Positions 9,028 to 17,335 of a DNA stretch of 64,000 nucleotides are shown here, piece by piece (positions within the stretch are counted from its first letter, which is position 1; every line of letters begins with the position of its first letter). The notes under the pieces were generated by a model. It saw only the letters and a list, made by a program, of their open reading frames with translations, made no database searches and was not told the origin of the DNA. Both the position numbers and the translations under genes were made by a program. Source of the stretch: Gemmobacter denitrificans (lineage in GTDB: Bacteria > Pseudomonadota > Alphaproteobacteria > Rhodobacterales > Rhodobacteraceae); contig NZ_JBALHR010000002.1 of NCBI RefSeq assembly GCF_036964905.1, positions 1 to 64,000 on the forward strand. Direction: 5' to 3'.

Positions 9028-9831
9028 ATGTCCGACATGCAGATGCGAACCGAAGGCCCGATCAAGACCCGCCGCGAAGGCGCCATTCTTGAGGTCACGC
9101 TGGATGCGCCCAAGGCCAATGCGATCAGTCTGGCCACCAGCCGGATCATGGGGCTGACCTTTCGCGACTTCCGCGATGATGACAGTCTGCGCGTCTGCAT
9201 CATCCGGGCTGCGGGAGAGAAGTTCTTTTGCCCCGGCTGGGATCTTAAGGCCGCAGCCGAAGGCGACGCGGTCGATGGCGATTACGGTGTCGGCGGTTTT
9301 GCCGGCCTGCAGGAATTGCCCAATCTGAACAAACCGGTGATTGCGGCCGTGCAGGGCATCTGCTGTGGCGGCGGGCTGGAATTCGCGCTGTCGGCCGATC
9401 TGATCCTGTGTTCGACCAATGCCACATTTGCCTTGCCGGAAATCCGGTCGGGCACGGTGGCCGATGCCGCCAGTATCAAACTGCCCAAGCGCATCCCCTA
9501 TCACGTTGCGATGGATCTGTTGCTGACCGGGCGCTGGTTCGATGCCGAAGAGGCGCATCGCTGGGGGATCGTGAAAGAGGTCTGCGCGCCCGAGGACCTG
9601 CTGGCCAAGGCCTGGGATCTGGCGCGGCTGCTCGAAAGCGGTCCGCCTCTGGTCTATGCCGCGATCAAGGAAGTGGTGCGCGAGGCCGAGAACATGCGTT
9701 TTCAGGATGCCTTGAACCGCATTACCAAGCGGCAGATGCCAACGGTGGACCGGCTGTATTCCAGCGAGGATCAGTTGGAAGGGGCGCGGGCCTTTGCCGA
9801 AAAGCGCGATCCGGTCTGGAAGGGCCGCTAA
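9028..9831 (+). CDS. caiD: Crotonobetainyl-CoA hydratase / carnitinyl-CoA dehydratase (CaiD)
   Basis: A 267-residue enoyl-CoA hydratase/crotonase protein. From memory it matches E. coli CaiD closely: GEKFF.GWDLKAAAEG near residue 60, the oxyanion-hole region with GGGLEFAL, and the C-terminal ending FAEKRDPVWKGR. It interconverts crotonobetainyl-CoA and carnitinyl-CoA. ATG 9028 begins one base after the synthetase stop; an in-frame ATG at 9019 overlaps that stop and is the alternative. Its TAA overlaps the 3' end of the convergent gntR gene. Confidence 0.93.
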   Translation: MSDMQMRTEGPIKTRREGAILEVTLDAPKANAISLATSRIMGLTFRDFRDDDSLRVCIIRAAGEKFFCPGWDLKAAAEGDAVDGDYGVGGFAGLQELPNLNKPVIAAVQGICCGGGLEFALSADLILCSTNATFALPEIRSGTVADAASIKLPKRIPYHVAMDLLLTGRWFDAEEAHRWGIVKEVCAPEDLLAKAWDLARLLESGPPLVYAAIKEVVREAENMRFQDALNRITKRQMPTVDRLYSSEDQLEGARAFAEKRDPVWKGR

Positions 9832-10436
9832 CCCATCTGGGGCAGCAGATGGTCGCGTGCGGCCAGGATATGCCGTGCGAGCAGGGCGGCGGCGACGCTG
9901 CCCTTGCCTTGCCGCCAGCAGTCAAAAATCCCCTGATGATCAGCAAGCCATTGATCTGTCTTGCTGATCAGCCGGTCATACCGGTGGGTATGGACAGCGC
10001 AGGTATCGCGCAGTTCGGCGATCATGGCCATCTGGCGCGGGCGTCCTGCCGGGGCATAGAGGGCGGCATGAAAGGCCGCATCGCCCTGCCGCCAACCGGG
10101 GCGACCCGCATCAAGGTCTGATTTGCGCAGGGCGGTTTCGGCGGCGGCATGGGCGTCAGCATCGGCCGACTGGGCCGCACGCACCAGCAGATCGCATTCG
10201 AGCAAGACCCGCAGGTCAAATACCTCGGTCAGTTCGGCAGGGCTGAGCGCGATGACGCGCGCACCCTTGCCCGGGATCAGGGTCACCAGCCGATCGGCCG
10301 CCAGACGCTGCAGGGCATCACGCACCGGGATGCGGCTGGTGCCGTGGCGAGTGGCAAGTTCGGTCTGCAGCAGCACGGTTCCGGCAGGCAGGGCGCCTGA
10401 CAGGATATCTTCGCGCAGGGTATCGGCCAAAGTCAT
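9828..10436 (-). CDS. GntR family transcriptional regulator (FadR/FCD subfamily)
   Basis: A 202-residue regulator with an N-terminal winged helix (LADTLREDILSGALPAG, then LATRHGTSRIPVRDALQRLAADRLV) and an all-helical FCD ligand domain from about residue 80. It is convergent with caiD and divergent from the OsmC-like gene. A perfect 18-bp palindrome lies 20-37 bases upstream of its start, so autoregulation and control of the OsmC-like gene are likely. The ATG at 10436 is chosen over upstream in-frame codons because these would run through the palindrome. Confidence 0.9.
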   Translation of the reverse strand: MTLADTLREDILSGALPAGTVLLQTELATRHGTSRIPVRDALQRLAADRLVTLIPGKGARVIALSPAELTEVFDLRVLLECDLLVRAAQSADADAHAAAETALRKSDLDAGRPGWRQGDAAFHAALYAPAGRPRQMAMIAELRDTCAVHTHRYDRLISKTDQWLADHQGIFDCWRQGKGSVAAALLARHILAARDHLLPQMG

Positions 10437-10455
10437 GTTGCGGTTCCTGATGCTA

Positions 10456-10473
10456 ATGTATACATGTATACAT
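10456..10473. promoter_or_regulatory. Perfect 18-bp palindrome, probable GntR operator
   Basis: ATGTATACATGTATACAT reads the same on both strands and contains two overlapping TGTATACA cores. It lies between the divergent gntR (start 10436) and OsmC-like (start 10494) genes. FCD-type GntR regulators typically bind short AT-rich palindromes of this kind. The assignment to this GntR protein is inferred from position. Confidence 0.75.
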
Positions 10474-10493
10474 GAATCAGGCAGGGGGTGGCA

Positions 10494-10958
10494 ATGCCGC
10501 ATGAGTATTCAAGCCAGGTGATCTGGACCGGGAACCGGGGCGAAGGTACGACGCATTACCGGGCCTATGACCGGACATGGGACATTGCGGTGCCGGGCAA
10601 GCCGGTGATCCATTGCTCAAACGATCCGCTTTTGGGGGGTGATCCGACCAGGATGAACCCCGAGGATCTGCTGCTGAGCGCGCTCGCCGCCTGTCACATG
10701 CTTTGGTATCTGCATTATGCCAGCGATGACGGCATTGTGGTGACGGGCTATTGCGACAGCCCGATGGGCGAGGGCGAAGTGGGGCGGGGTGGGGCTGGGC
10801 GCTTTGTGAAGGCGATCCTGCGCCCCCATATCACCGTTGCGCCGGGCACTGACCTTGTGGCAGCCGAGGCGATCCATCATCGGATTGCCGAGGTTTGCTT
10901 CATTGCCCGGTCAGTGAATTTTCCGGTGGAGCACGCACCGAGCTTCGCCTTTGGATAA
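10494..10958 (+). CDS. OsmC family protein
   Basis: A 154-residue OsmC/Ohr-fold protein. The NPEDLLLSALAACHMLWYLHYA segment carries the single cysteine expected near the centre. OsmC-family proteins are small thiol peroxidases, though some act elsewhere. A second cysteine is present in the AEVCFIARSVNFPV segment, as in peroxidase-type members. ATG 10494 follows an AGGGGGT site. The GMC oxidoreductase follows 89 bases downstream on the same strand. Confidence 0.85.
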   Translation: MPHEYSSQVIWTGNRGEGTTHYRAYDRTWDIAVPGKPVIHCSNDPLLGGDPTRMNPEDLLLSALAACHMLWYLHYASDDGIVVTGYCDSPMGEGEVGRGGAGRFVKAILRPHITVAPGTDLVAAEAIHHRIAEVCFIARSVNFPVEHAPSFAFG

Positions 10959-11047
10959 GGAATTTGCGACATCTGCTGTCGCGCCGATGCAAGGTCCTTG
11001 CCACGACAGCCGCTAGTCTGGCCTGCGACACAGCAGGGACGGCCGCC

Positions 11048-12658
11048 ATGGAAGACAGCGACTATATCATCGTGGGGGGCGGTTCAGCGGGCTGCGTGCT
11101 GGCCAACCGTCTGACGGAAAACGGCAAGTTCCGGGTCACGCTGATCGAGGCGGGCGGCAGCGATGCCCGGTTCTATGTGCATCTGCCGCTGGGCTATGGC
11201 AAACTGTTCTATGACCCGGCGGTGAACTGGCTGTACCGGACCGAGCCCGATTCCGGTCTGGCCGGGCAGCGCGATCACTGGCCGCGCGGCAAGCTGCTGG
11301 GGGGCTCGTCGTCGATCAATGCCATGGTCTGGATCCGTGGGCATCGCGCCGATTATGACGAATGGGGCCAGCAGGCCCCCGGCTGGGGCTGGGACGAAGT
11401 CCTGCGCGCCTATCGCGCGCTGGAGGATAACGAGGCCGGAGAAGACGCATATCGCGGTCAGGGCGGGCCCTTGTTCATTTCGGCCAATCGCAAGGGGTTG
11501 CATCCGCTGGTGCAGGATTATCTGGCGGCCTGCGCCGAGGCGGGGTTGCCCGAAAACCCCGATTTCAATGGTGCGCAGCAGGAAGGTGCTGGCATCTACC
11601 AGATGACGATCAAGGGCGCGCGGCGCAACTCCACCGCGCGGGCATTTCTGCGCCCGGCGATGCGGCGGCCCAATCTGCGTGTGATCACAAAGGCCCAGGC
11701 GACCCGGGTGATCTTTGACGGTCGCCGCGCGGTGGGGGTTGAGATTGATCGCAATGGCCAGCGTGAAGTGCTGCGGGCAAGGGCCGAGGTGATCCTGTCC
11801 GGCGGTGCGATCAATTCGCCGCAACTGCTGCAATTGTCGGGGATCGGGCCGGGCAAGCTGCTGCAATCTCTGAACATTCCGGTTTTGCATGACAATCCGA
11901 ATGTGGGCGATCACCTGAATGATCATCAGGGGATCAACTATACCTTCCGCATGAAAGTGCCGACCTACAATGACGAGCTACGCCCCTGGTGGGGCAAGCT
12001 GCGCGCCGGGATGCAGTATTTTCTGGGTGGCAATGGGCCACTGGCAAAATCCATCAACCATGCCGGCGGGTTCTTCCGCACCAGCCCGGATGAGCCGCGC
12101 CCCAATATGCAGCTGTATATGCAGGCTTTTTCCACCTTGCTGCCGCGCGAAGGCGAAAGGCCCATCCTGACGCCCGATCCTTTCCCGGGCCTGTCGATCG
12201 GGCTGTCGAATTGCAGGCCTACCTCGCGGGGGCATATCCGCATCGCCAGTGCCGATCCGCTGGCGGCACCCGCGATCACCGCGAATGCCTTTTCCACCGA
12301 TCACGATGTGCGGGAAATGCTGCTGGCGGTGAAGTTCGTTCGCCATATCGCGGCACAACCAGCCATGGCGCGGCTGATCGCCGAGGAATTGCGCCCCGGT
12401 CCCGCCGTGCATACCGATGCGGCCCTGATCGACGATTTCCGCAAGCGCAGCGGCACGGTCTATCACCCGTCCTGCACCTGCCGGATGGGCGCAGACCCGG
12501 CCACATCGGTGCTGGATGCCGATTGCCGGGTGCGCGGGGTTGAGGGGCTGCGGGTGATCGATGCCTCCAGCTTCCCCAACCTGATCGCGGGCAATACCAA
12601 TGCCCCGGCGATCCTGATGGGCTGGTTGGGGGCAGAGCGGATGCTCAAGGGGGTTTGA
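11048..12658 (+). CDS. GMC family FAD oxidoreductase (choline/alcohol dehydrogenase-like)
   Basis: A 536-residue glucose-methanol-choline oxidoreductase. The FAD-binding motif GGGSAGCVLANRL is near residue 9. The GMC signature regions PRGKLLGGSSSINAMVWIRG and GGAINSPQLLQLSGIGP are present, as is the catalytic His in YHPSCTCRMG near the C terminus. It oxidises an alcohol to the aldehyde; BetA-like choline dehydrogenases belong here, but the substrate cannot be read from the sequence. Residues upstream of ATG 11048 in this frame overlap the OsmC-like gene and are excluded. It ends convergently two bases from the flavin reductase gene. Confidence 0.9.
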   Translation: MEDSDYIIVGGGSAGCVLANRLTENGKFRVTLIEAGGSDARFYVHLPLGYGKLFYDPAVNWLYRTEPDSGLAGQRDHWPRGKLLGGSSSINAMVWIRGHRADYDEWGQQAPGWGWDEVLRAYRALEDNEAGEDAYRGQGGPLFISANRKGLHPLVQDYLAACAEAGLPENPDFNGAQQEGAGIYQMTIKGARRNSTARAFLRPAMRRPNLRVITKAQATRVIFDGRRAVGVEIDRNGQREVLRARAEVILSGGAINSPQLLQLSGIGPGKLLQSLNIPVLHDNPNVGDHLNDHQGINYTFRMKVPTYNDELRPWWGKLRAGMQYFLGGNGPLAKSINHAGGFFRTSPDEPRPNMQLYMQAFSTLLPREGERPILTPDPFPGLSIGLSNCRPTSRGHIRIASADPLAAPAITANAFSTDHDVREMLLAVKFVRHIAAQPAMARLIAEELRPGPAVHTDAALIDDFRKRSGTVYHPSCTCRMGADPATSVLDADCRVRGVEGLRVIDASSFPNLIAGNTNAPAILMGWLGAERMLKGV

Positions 12659-12660
12659 GT

Positions 12661-13287
12661 TCAGGGACGTTTGAACGTGGCCCAGCTGGGCCGGACCAGA
12701 TCAAAGGTATCCTGTGTGCGGATATAGGTTGCGCCGAAACCGCGCCCGACAAGGTTCAGCGCGGGCGTATCGACATGGCCGCGCGCCGCGTCCTTTACGA
12801 AGGCATCGGCAATGTGGATGGCCAGCACCCGGCCCACCACCATCGCCTGATGCGGGCCGGTGACCAGGGTCGCGTGGTTCACGCATTCAAAGCTGACCGG
12901 GCTTTCGGCAATACGCGGCGGCTTGACATGGGTGGCCGCAGCCGGGGTCAGACCAGCCAGTTCCAACTCGTCCACCCCTGCCGGGGCATCGACGGCCGTG
13001 ACATTCATCTGCGGGGCCAGCGATTCCGGCACCAGATTGACCACGAATTCGCCGGTATCCAGAATGTTGCGCGCGCTGTCCTTGAAGCCCCGCTGCGCAT
13101 CGCCCAGGATGCCAAGTGCGACAACTGGGGGTTCGGTCCCCATCACGTTGAAAAAGCTGTAGGGTGCAGCGTTCACCTGGCCCGCGCGATCCAGCGTTGT
13201 CACCCAGCCGATGGGGCGGGGCACCACGGTGGCGGCCATCAGCTTGTAGGCGATGGCCGTGTCAATCCGGTCAAGGTCGAAGCGCAT
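12661..13287 (-). CDS. Flavin reductase family protein (FMN-binding split barrel)
   Basis: A 208-residue flavoprotein of the flavin reductase-like family. The PRPIGWVTTLDRAGQVNAAPYSFFN segment near residue 25 is typical of the FMN-binding split barrel. It starts in a one-base TGATG overlap with the nitrilase stop, so the two are translationally coupled. Such proteins supply reduced flavin to a monooxygenase or act as flavin-dependent oxidoreductases; no monooxygenase is evident nearby. Last gene of the aromatic operon. Confidence 0.87.
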   Translation of the reverse strand: MRFDLDRIDTAIAYKLMAATVVPRPIGWVTTLDRAGQVNAAPYSFFNVMGTEPPVVALGILGDAQRGFKDSARNILDTGEFVVNLVPESLAPQMNVTAVDAPAGVDELELAGLTPAAATHVKPPRIAESPVSFECVNHATLVTGPHQAMVVGRVLAIHIADAFVKDAARGHVDTPALNLVGRGFGATYIRTQDTFDLVRPSWATFKRP

Positions 13288-14213
13288 CAATCCACCTGTG
13301 TGACAGGGCGTTTGGGACGGGTGTCCACAGTAAGCTGGAACACGTCAGGCCGGGCGTAATGCCCGGTTGCGTCAAAGTCAAATCTGGCGCGCAGGATTTC
13401 ATCGGGGTCAAGATCGGCGTATAGAATGGTTTCGCCGGTGAAATCGGGGCCTGCCAGCACGCTGCCCAGCGGGCCGATGATGGCCGATCCGCCACGCATC
13501 ATCACCTGATCCGGGTCATCGCCCAGGGCGCTTTCATGATCAGGGCCATAGGCGGCGCGGGTGATGTGCTGGCAGGCCGTCAGGACAAAGCAGCGCCCCT
13601 CCAGCGCGATATGGCGCATGCTGGGCAGCCATGTGTCCCGGTCATCGGCAGTGGGGGCGCAATAGAGCGTCACCCCCTGATGATACATGTGCAGCCGCAA
13701 GGCCGGCATATAGTTTTCCCAGCAGATTACCGCACCGATGGTGCCGAATTCGGTCTGGAACACTGGCAGGGTAGAGCCGTCGCCAAAGCCCCAGATCAGG
13801 CGTTCGCCCGCCGTGGGCATCAGCTTGCGATGCTTGCCAACCAGGCCCCGCGCGCCATCGACATAGGCCACGGTGCAATAGAGCGTCGCGCCATCGCGTT
13901 CGATCACGCCGATCACCGCGAAGATGCCGGTTTCGGCGCAGGCCTCGGCGATCAGCGCAAGTTCGGGCCCCGACATGTCAATGGCCGCGGCGTGATAGCG
14001 GGCAAAGGCCGCGCGGCCTTCGGGTTTGCGCATGCCGATGGGGGCCCCGAAACTCGCCCCCTTGGGATAGCCTCCCAGATAGGCCTCGGGGAAGACGATC
14101 AGCCGCGCCCCGCGGCCCGCCGCCTCGCGGATGGCGGCTGCGGCCTTTTCGGCAGAGTGCAGCGCCGAAAGCGGATCAGAGGCAAGCTGGGCGACAGCGA
14201 CAGTCAGCGTCAT
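13287..14213 (-). CDS. Nitrilase-type carbon-nitrogen hydrolase
   Basis: A 308-residue nitrilase-superfamily enzyme with the full Glu-Lys-Cys triad: Glu43 in FPEAYLGGYP, Lys130 in HRKLMPT and Cys164 in ICWENYMP. The FPEAYLGGYPKG and CWENYMP blocks are typical of branch-1 nitrilases that convert nitriles to acids, rather than of amidases. Being in one operon with a gentisate dioxygenase suggests an aromatic or arylaliphatic nitrile, but that is inference. Repeat copy D separates it from the FAH-family gene. Confidence 0.92.
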   Translation of the reverse strand: MTLTVAVAQLASDPLSALHSAEKAAAAIREAAGRGARLIVFPEAYLGGYPKGASFGAPIGMRKPEGRAAFARYHAAAIDMSGPELALIAEACAETGIFAVIGVIERDGATLYCTVAYVDGARGLVGKHRKLMPTAGERLIWGFGDGSTLPVFQTEFGTIGAVICWENYMPALRLHMYHQGVTLYCAPTADDRDTWLPSMRHIALEGRCFVLTACQHITRAAYGPDHESALGDDPDQVMMRGGSAIIGPLGSVLAGPDFTGETILYADLDPDEILRARFDFDATGHYARPDVFQLTVDTRPKRPVTQVD

Positions 14214-14228
14214 GGTTCGGTTCCCTTT

Positions 14229-14286
14229 GACGAAGGCGGGAGGCTTTCCGCCCCCCGGACTTCTGGAGGATATTTGGGCCAAGGCA
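14229..14286 (+). repeat. Intergenic hairpin-GGATATTT repeat, copy D
   Basis: A short C-rich hairpin region (GGCGGGAGGCTTTCCGCC) is followed by CCCCGGACTTCTGGAGGATATTTGGGCCAAG. It is the same layout as the other copies but with a GGGCCAAG tail instead of GAACAGATGAA. It lies between the nitrilase start (14213) and the FAH-family stop (14300). Confidence 0.65.
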
Positions 14287-14299
14287 AAAGGCGCAAGGG

Positions 14300-15190
14300 T
14301 CAGAGATGGGTGGCGTCGATCACCGGGTGGCGCAGGGTGCCGATGCCTTCGACACAGGCCACAACCGTATCGCCCGGGGTCAGCCATTCCTGCGGGTTGC
14401 GACCTGCACCGACGCCTTCTGGCGTGCCGGTGGCGATGATATCCCCCGGTTCAAGCGTGATCCCGGCGGAAATGTCGGCGATCAGGTCATCGACCTTGAA
14501 CAGCATGTGGCGGGTGTTGGAGCGCTGCTTTTCCACCCCGTTCACGGTGAGCCAGAGGTCGAGTGTCTGGGGATCGGGGATGTCATCGGCCGTGACGATA
14601 CAGGGGCCGAGGGGGGCATAGCTGTCCATGCCCTTGGACACGATCCATTGCCCGGCGCGGCGGTTGTCGCGGGCCGATACGTCGATCATCACCGCATAGC
14701 CAAAGACATGGCTCAGGGCTTCGGCACGCGACACGCGGCGGGCGCGGGTGCCGATGATGCAGGCCAGTTCCACCTCCCAGTCCAGTTGCCGGGTCAGCGC
14801 GCCATTGTGGCGGATCGGCTCGCCCGGGGCGATCACGGTGGTGGGGGGTTTCGAGAAGATCACCGGCTGTTTCGGCAGGTCGTTCGATGTATCCAGCGAC
14901 TTGGCGCTTTCGGCGACATGATCGACATAATTCAGGCCGATGCCGAAGATGTTCTTCTTCGGACGCGGGATCGGGGCCAGAAGCGTCACATTCGCCAAGG
15001 GCAGCTTGGCCTGCCATGGCGCGGCGGGAAGGGCGTCGCGCAGGGCGGCGGTGGCGGCGGGGCCAGCCTCGATCAGCGCCAGCATGCTGTCGGGCAGGCC
15101 AAGGTGGCCGGCATCCACCACAAAATCGCCATCGATCACGCCCAGCCGGGCTGCCGCCTCGATCGAGGCGCGGTAGGTCACAAGTTTCAT
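14300..15190 (-). CDS. Fumarylacetoacetate hydrolase family protein, probable fumarylpyruvate/maleylpyruvate hydrolase
   Basis: A 296-residue FAH-family enzyme. Metal ligands are recognisable as Glu139 and Glu141 in DWEVEL and Asp170 in YAVMID. The family cleaves carbon-carbon bonds in diketo acids. The neighbouring gentisate dioxygenase makes maleylpyruvate, so hydrolysis of maleyl- or fumarylpyruvate is the expected reaction. No separate maleylpyruvate isomerase is visible here, which leaves direct maleylpyruvate hydrolysis possible. It begins 7 bases after the dioxygenase stop. Confidence 0.9.
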   Translation of the reverse strand: MKLVTYRASIEAAARLGVIDGDFVVDAGHLGLPDSMLALIEAGPAATAALRDALPAAPWQAKLPLANVTLLAPIPRPKKNIFGIGLNYVDHVAESAKSLDTSNDLPKQPVIFSKPPTTVIAPGEPIRHNGALTRQLDWEVELACIIGTRARRVSRAEALSHVFGYAVMIDVSARDNRRAGQWIVSKGMDSYAPLGPCIVTADDIPDPQTLDLWLTVNGVEKQRSNTRHMLFKVDDLIADISAGITLEPGDIIATGTPEGVGAGRNPQEWLTPGDTVVACVEGIGTLRHPVIDATHL

Positions 15191-15197
15191 GCTGTCC

Positions 15198-16313
15198 TCA
15201 CAGAAGCGGCTGATGGCCGCCGTTTTCCCCGAAAGCCTGTTCGCGCCAAAGTCCGAGCGCGCGCATCACCGGCGTGTCGGACAGGCAGAACAGGCAGGCA
15301 TCCTCGCGATCCGAGCCGTTGACATGTTCGTGCCAGGCCCAGGACGGCACGCAGAAGATATCGCGTTCCTGCCAGTCGAACCGCTTGCCGTTGATGATCG
15401 AATGGCCGCGCCCCTTGGCGACGTGATACAGGAAGCTGCCGGTATGGCGATGCGCCAATGTGTGTTCGCCGGGGCGCAGCATCTGCATGCTGGCCCCCAT
15501 GGTCTGCATCACCGGGCCATGGGTGACGGGGTTCACATACTCCATCATCACGCCATCGAAGGGCGATCCATCGGTGCATTGCGCGCGTTTGGTCAGCGCC
15601 TCGTAGGTGGGGGCCCATTCATATTTGAACATCGGGCTATAGGGTTTGGCCCAGCTTTCGCCATAGGGGGTCAGGCCCGGATTGCCCCAGGTCTTGGTCA
15701 TGTCATCGACGGCATAGCCCACGGCCTGCGACAGATCGGGATGGACTTCGTAGAAATTCGCCTCCATCGCGTTGACGAAGGGAATATCCAGCCCGTCCTG
15801 CCAGATGCAGGCGCTGCCCTCTGCCGCCACGCCATGTTCGTGCCATGTGCCGTTGGGGGTCAGCACGAAATCATTGGCCCCCAAGGTCATCTTGTGGCCA
15901 TCCACCACCGTATAGGCCCCGCTGCCTTCCATGATGAAGCGGATGGCGCTGGCGGAATGGCGATGGGCGCTGGCCTGTTCACCCGGATGCATGACCTGCA
16001 GCCCGGCATAGAGCCAGCCGACCGCCGCTGCCACATCCTCGCGCCCGGGATTGCGCAGATAGATCACCCGGCGCCCTGCCTTTTCGGGTGTGACCAGCTG
16101 AACCGAGCGCAGCACATGATCGCGCAAGTCGGCATAGCGCCAGACGACCGGCACGGACTGGCTTTTCGGCTCCCAGGGTTCGATCTTGTTGGCCACGGTC
16201 CAGAGCGCACCGGCGCTGAACCGATCAAGATCGGCGTAATACTGCAGCAGTTCCGGCGTGTCTTCGACATTGGCACGACCGGCCACATCCTCGCGGTGGT
16301 TTTCGTGTTTCAT
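15198..16313 (-). CDS. Gentisate 1,2-dioxygenase (bicupin)
   Basis: A 371-residue double-cupin Fe(II) ring-cleavage dioxygenase. The first cupin carries the HRH iron ligands at His117 and His119 plus the TWHEHG segment; the second cupin has the parallel AHRHTGSFLYH and SWAWHEH blocks. Length and sequence match gentisate dioxygenases, which cleave gentisate to maleylpyruvate. First gene of a four-gene minus-strand operon (dioxygenase, FAH hydrolase, nitrilase, flavin reductase). A perfect palindrome stands 62-77 bases upstream. Confidence 0.92.
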   Translation of the reverse strand: MKHENHREDVAGRANVEDTPELLQYYADLDRFSAGALWTVANKIEPWEPKSQSVPVVWRYADLRDHVLRSVQLVTPEKAGRRVIYLRNPGREDVAAAVGWLYAGLQVMHPGEQASAHRHSASAIRFIMEGSGAYTVVDGHKMTLGANDFVLTPNGTWHEHGVAAEGSACIWQDGLDIPFVNAMEANFYEVHPDLSQAVGYAVDDMTKTWGNPGLTPYGESWAKPYSPMFKYEWAPTYEALTKRAQCTDGSPFDGVMMEYVNPVTHGPVMQTMGASMQMLRPGEHTLAHRHTGSFLYHVAKGRGHSIINGKRFDWQERDIFCVPSWAWHEHVNGSDREDACLFCLSDTPVMRALGLWREQAFGENGGHQPLL

Positions 16314-16374
16314 CGCAATCCCCCAGGGCTGGACATGCCGCCAGCATGACCTGCAGGATTTGCGAATGCAACAT

Positions 16375-16390
16375 GGATTTTCGAAAATCC
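16375..16390. promoter_or_regulatory. Perfect 16-bp palindrome upstream of the gentisate operon
   Basis: GGATTTTCGAAAATCC is a perfect palindrome between the gentisate dioxygenase start (16313) and the end of the CDF transporter gene (16395). A degenerate copy of the half-site, AGGATTTGCGAA, lies at about 16355-16366, 20 bases away. It is probably the operator of the aromatic operon. The cognate regulator is not in the operon and cannot be named. Confidence 0.6.
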
Positions 16391-16394
16391 TGAT

Positions 16395-17288
16395 CTAGGG
16401 CGATGCGACCTGCTGTGCCACATCCTTGTGAATGATCACGTCGGTTTGCGGATAGGCCAGCAGGATCGTGCGCTTCAGCCCCGCGCCGATCTCATGCGCC
16501 TCGCGCAGAGACAGGTCGCCATCCAGTTCGATATGCAGGTTCACAAAGATGCGGCTGCCAGCCGTACGGGTCTTGAGATCGTGGAACCCCAGCACCCCCG
16601 GCCAGTTGCGTGCCAGCGTTTCGATCCCGGTGATCACCTCGGGTGGGGCCTGCCGATCCATCAGGGCATCCCAGGCGCCCTTGAAGATGCGCAAGGCCCC
16701 CACGACCATCACGCCCGAGGCCGCAAGCGCCACGATGCTGTCGATCTGGGTCAGCCCGAAATAGCGCGCCGCCAGCAATGACAGGATTGCCCCCGCAGCG
16801 GGCAGCAGGTCGCCCAGATAATGCAGCCGGTCGGCTGCGATGACCCTGCTGCCGGTGCGCCGGGCCACCCGGCCCTGCCAGATCACAAGACCCAGCGTCA
16901 ACCCGATCGATACCAGCATGACGGCAATGCCTGCGCCTTCGGCCCCGATCTCCACCGCCCCGGGCCAGATCAGCCGTTCGATGGCCGCCCAGCCGATCAC
17001 CGCCCCGGAGGCGGCGACGGCGATCCCCTGCGCCAGCGCCGTCAGATCCTCGACCGAGCTATGGCCGAAATTATGGTCGTCATCCGCAGGTTTGGATGCA
17101 TAGATCAGCGCGGCAAGGGCCCCCGCGCTCATCACCAGATCCATGGCGCTGTCCGCCAGCGATGCAGCAATGGAAAGCGCCCCCGTGGCGGCCAGCGCCC
17201 AGAGTTTCAGGGCCACCAGAACCCCCGCCACCAGCAGTGAGCCAAGCCCCGCCGACAGCTTCAATCTTGTCTGTGTATTGCCTGACAT
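16395..17288 (-). CDS. Cation diffusion facilitator (CDF) transporter
   Basis: A 297-residue inner-membrane metal/proton antiporter. The transport site is visible as Asp46-x3-Asp50 (DSAMD) in TM2 and His156-x3-Asp160 (HYLGD) in TM5, which fits Zn/Fe-type CDF proteins. A cytosolic ferredoxin-like C-terminal domain follows (IFVNLHIELDGDLSLREAHEI). The start at ATG 17288 is preceded by AAGGGGG; the in-frame upstream extension has no protein character. Confidence 0.92.
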   Translation of the reverse strand: MSGNTQTRLKLSAGLGSLLVAGVLVALKLWALAATGALSIAASLADSAMDLVMSAGALAALIYASKPADDDHNFGHSSVEDLTALAQGIAVAASGAVIGWAAIERLIWPGAVEIGAEGAGIAVMLVSIGLTLGLVIWQGRVARRTGSRVIAADRLHYLGDLLPAAGAILSLLAARYFGLTQIDSIVALAASGVMVVGALRIFKGAWDALMDRQAPPEVITGIETLARNWPGVLGFHDLKTRTAGSRIFVNLHIELDGDLSLREAHEIGAGLKRTILLAYPQTDVIIHKDVAQQVASP

Positions 17289-17335
17289 GCAGCCCCCTTG
17301 CGGAGGCACGGCGAATCGGCCCCCGGATGTTCCGA

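Noticed and set aside
10966..10982. GCGACA/TGTCGC hairpin between the OsmC-like and GMC genes as a terminator
   Set aside because: Only six base pairs and no T tract; too weak to call.
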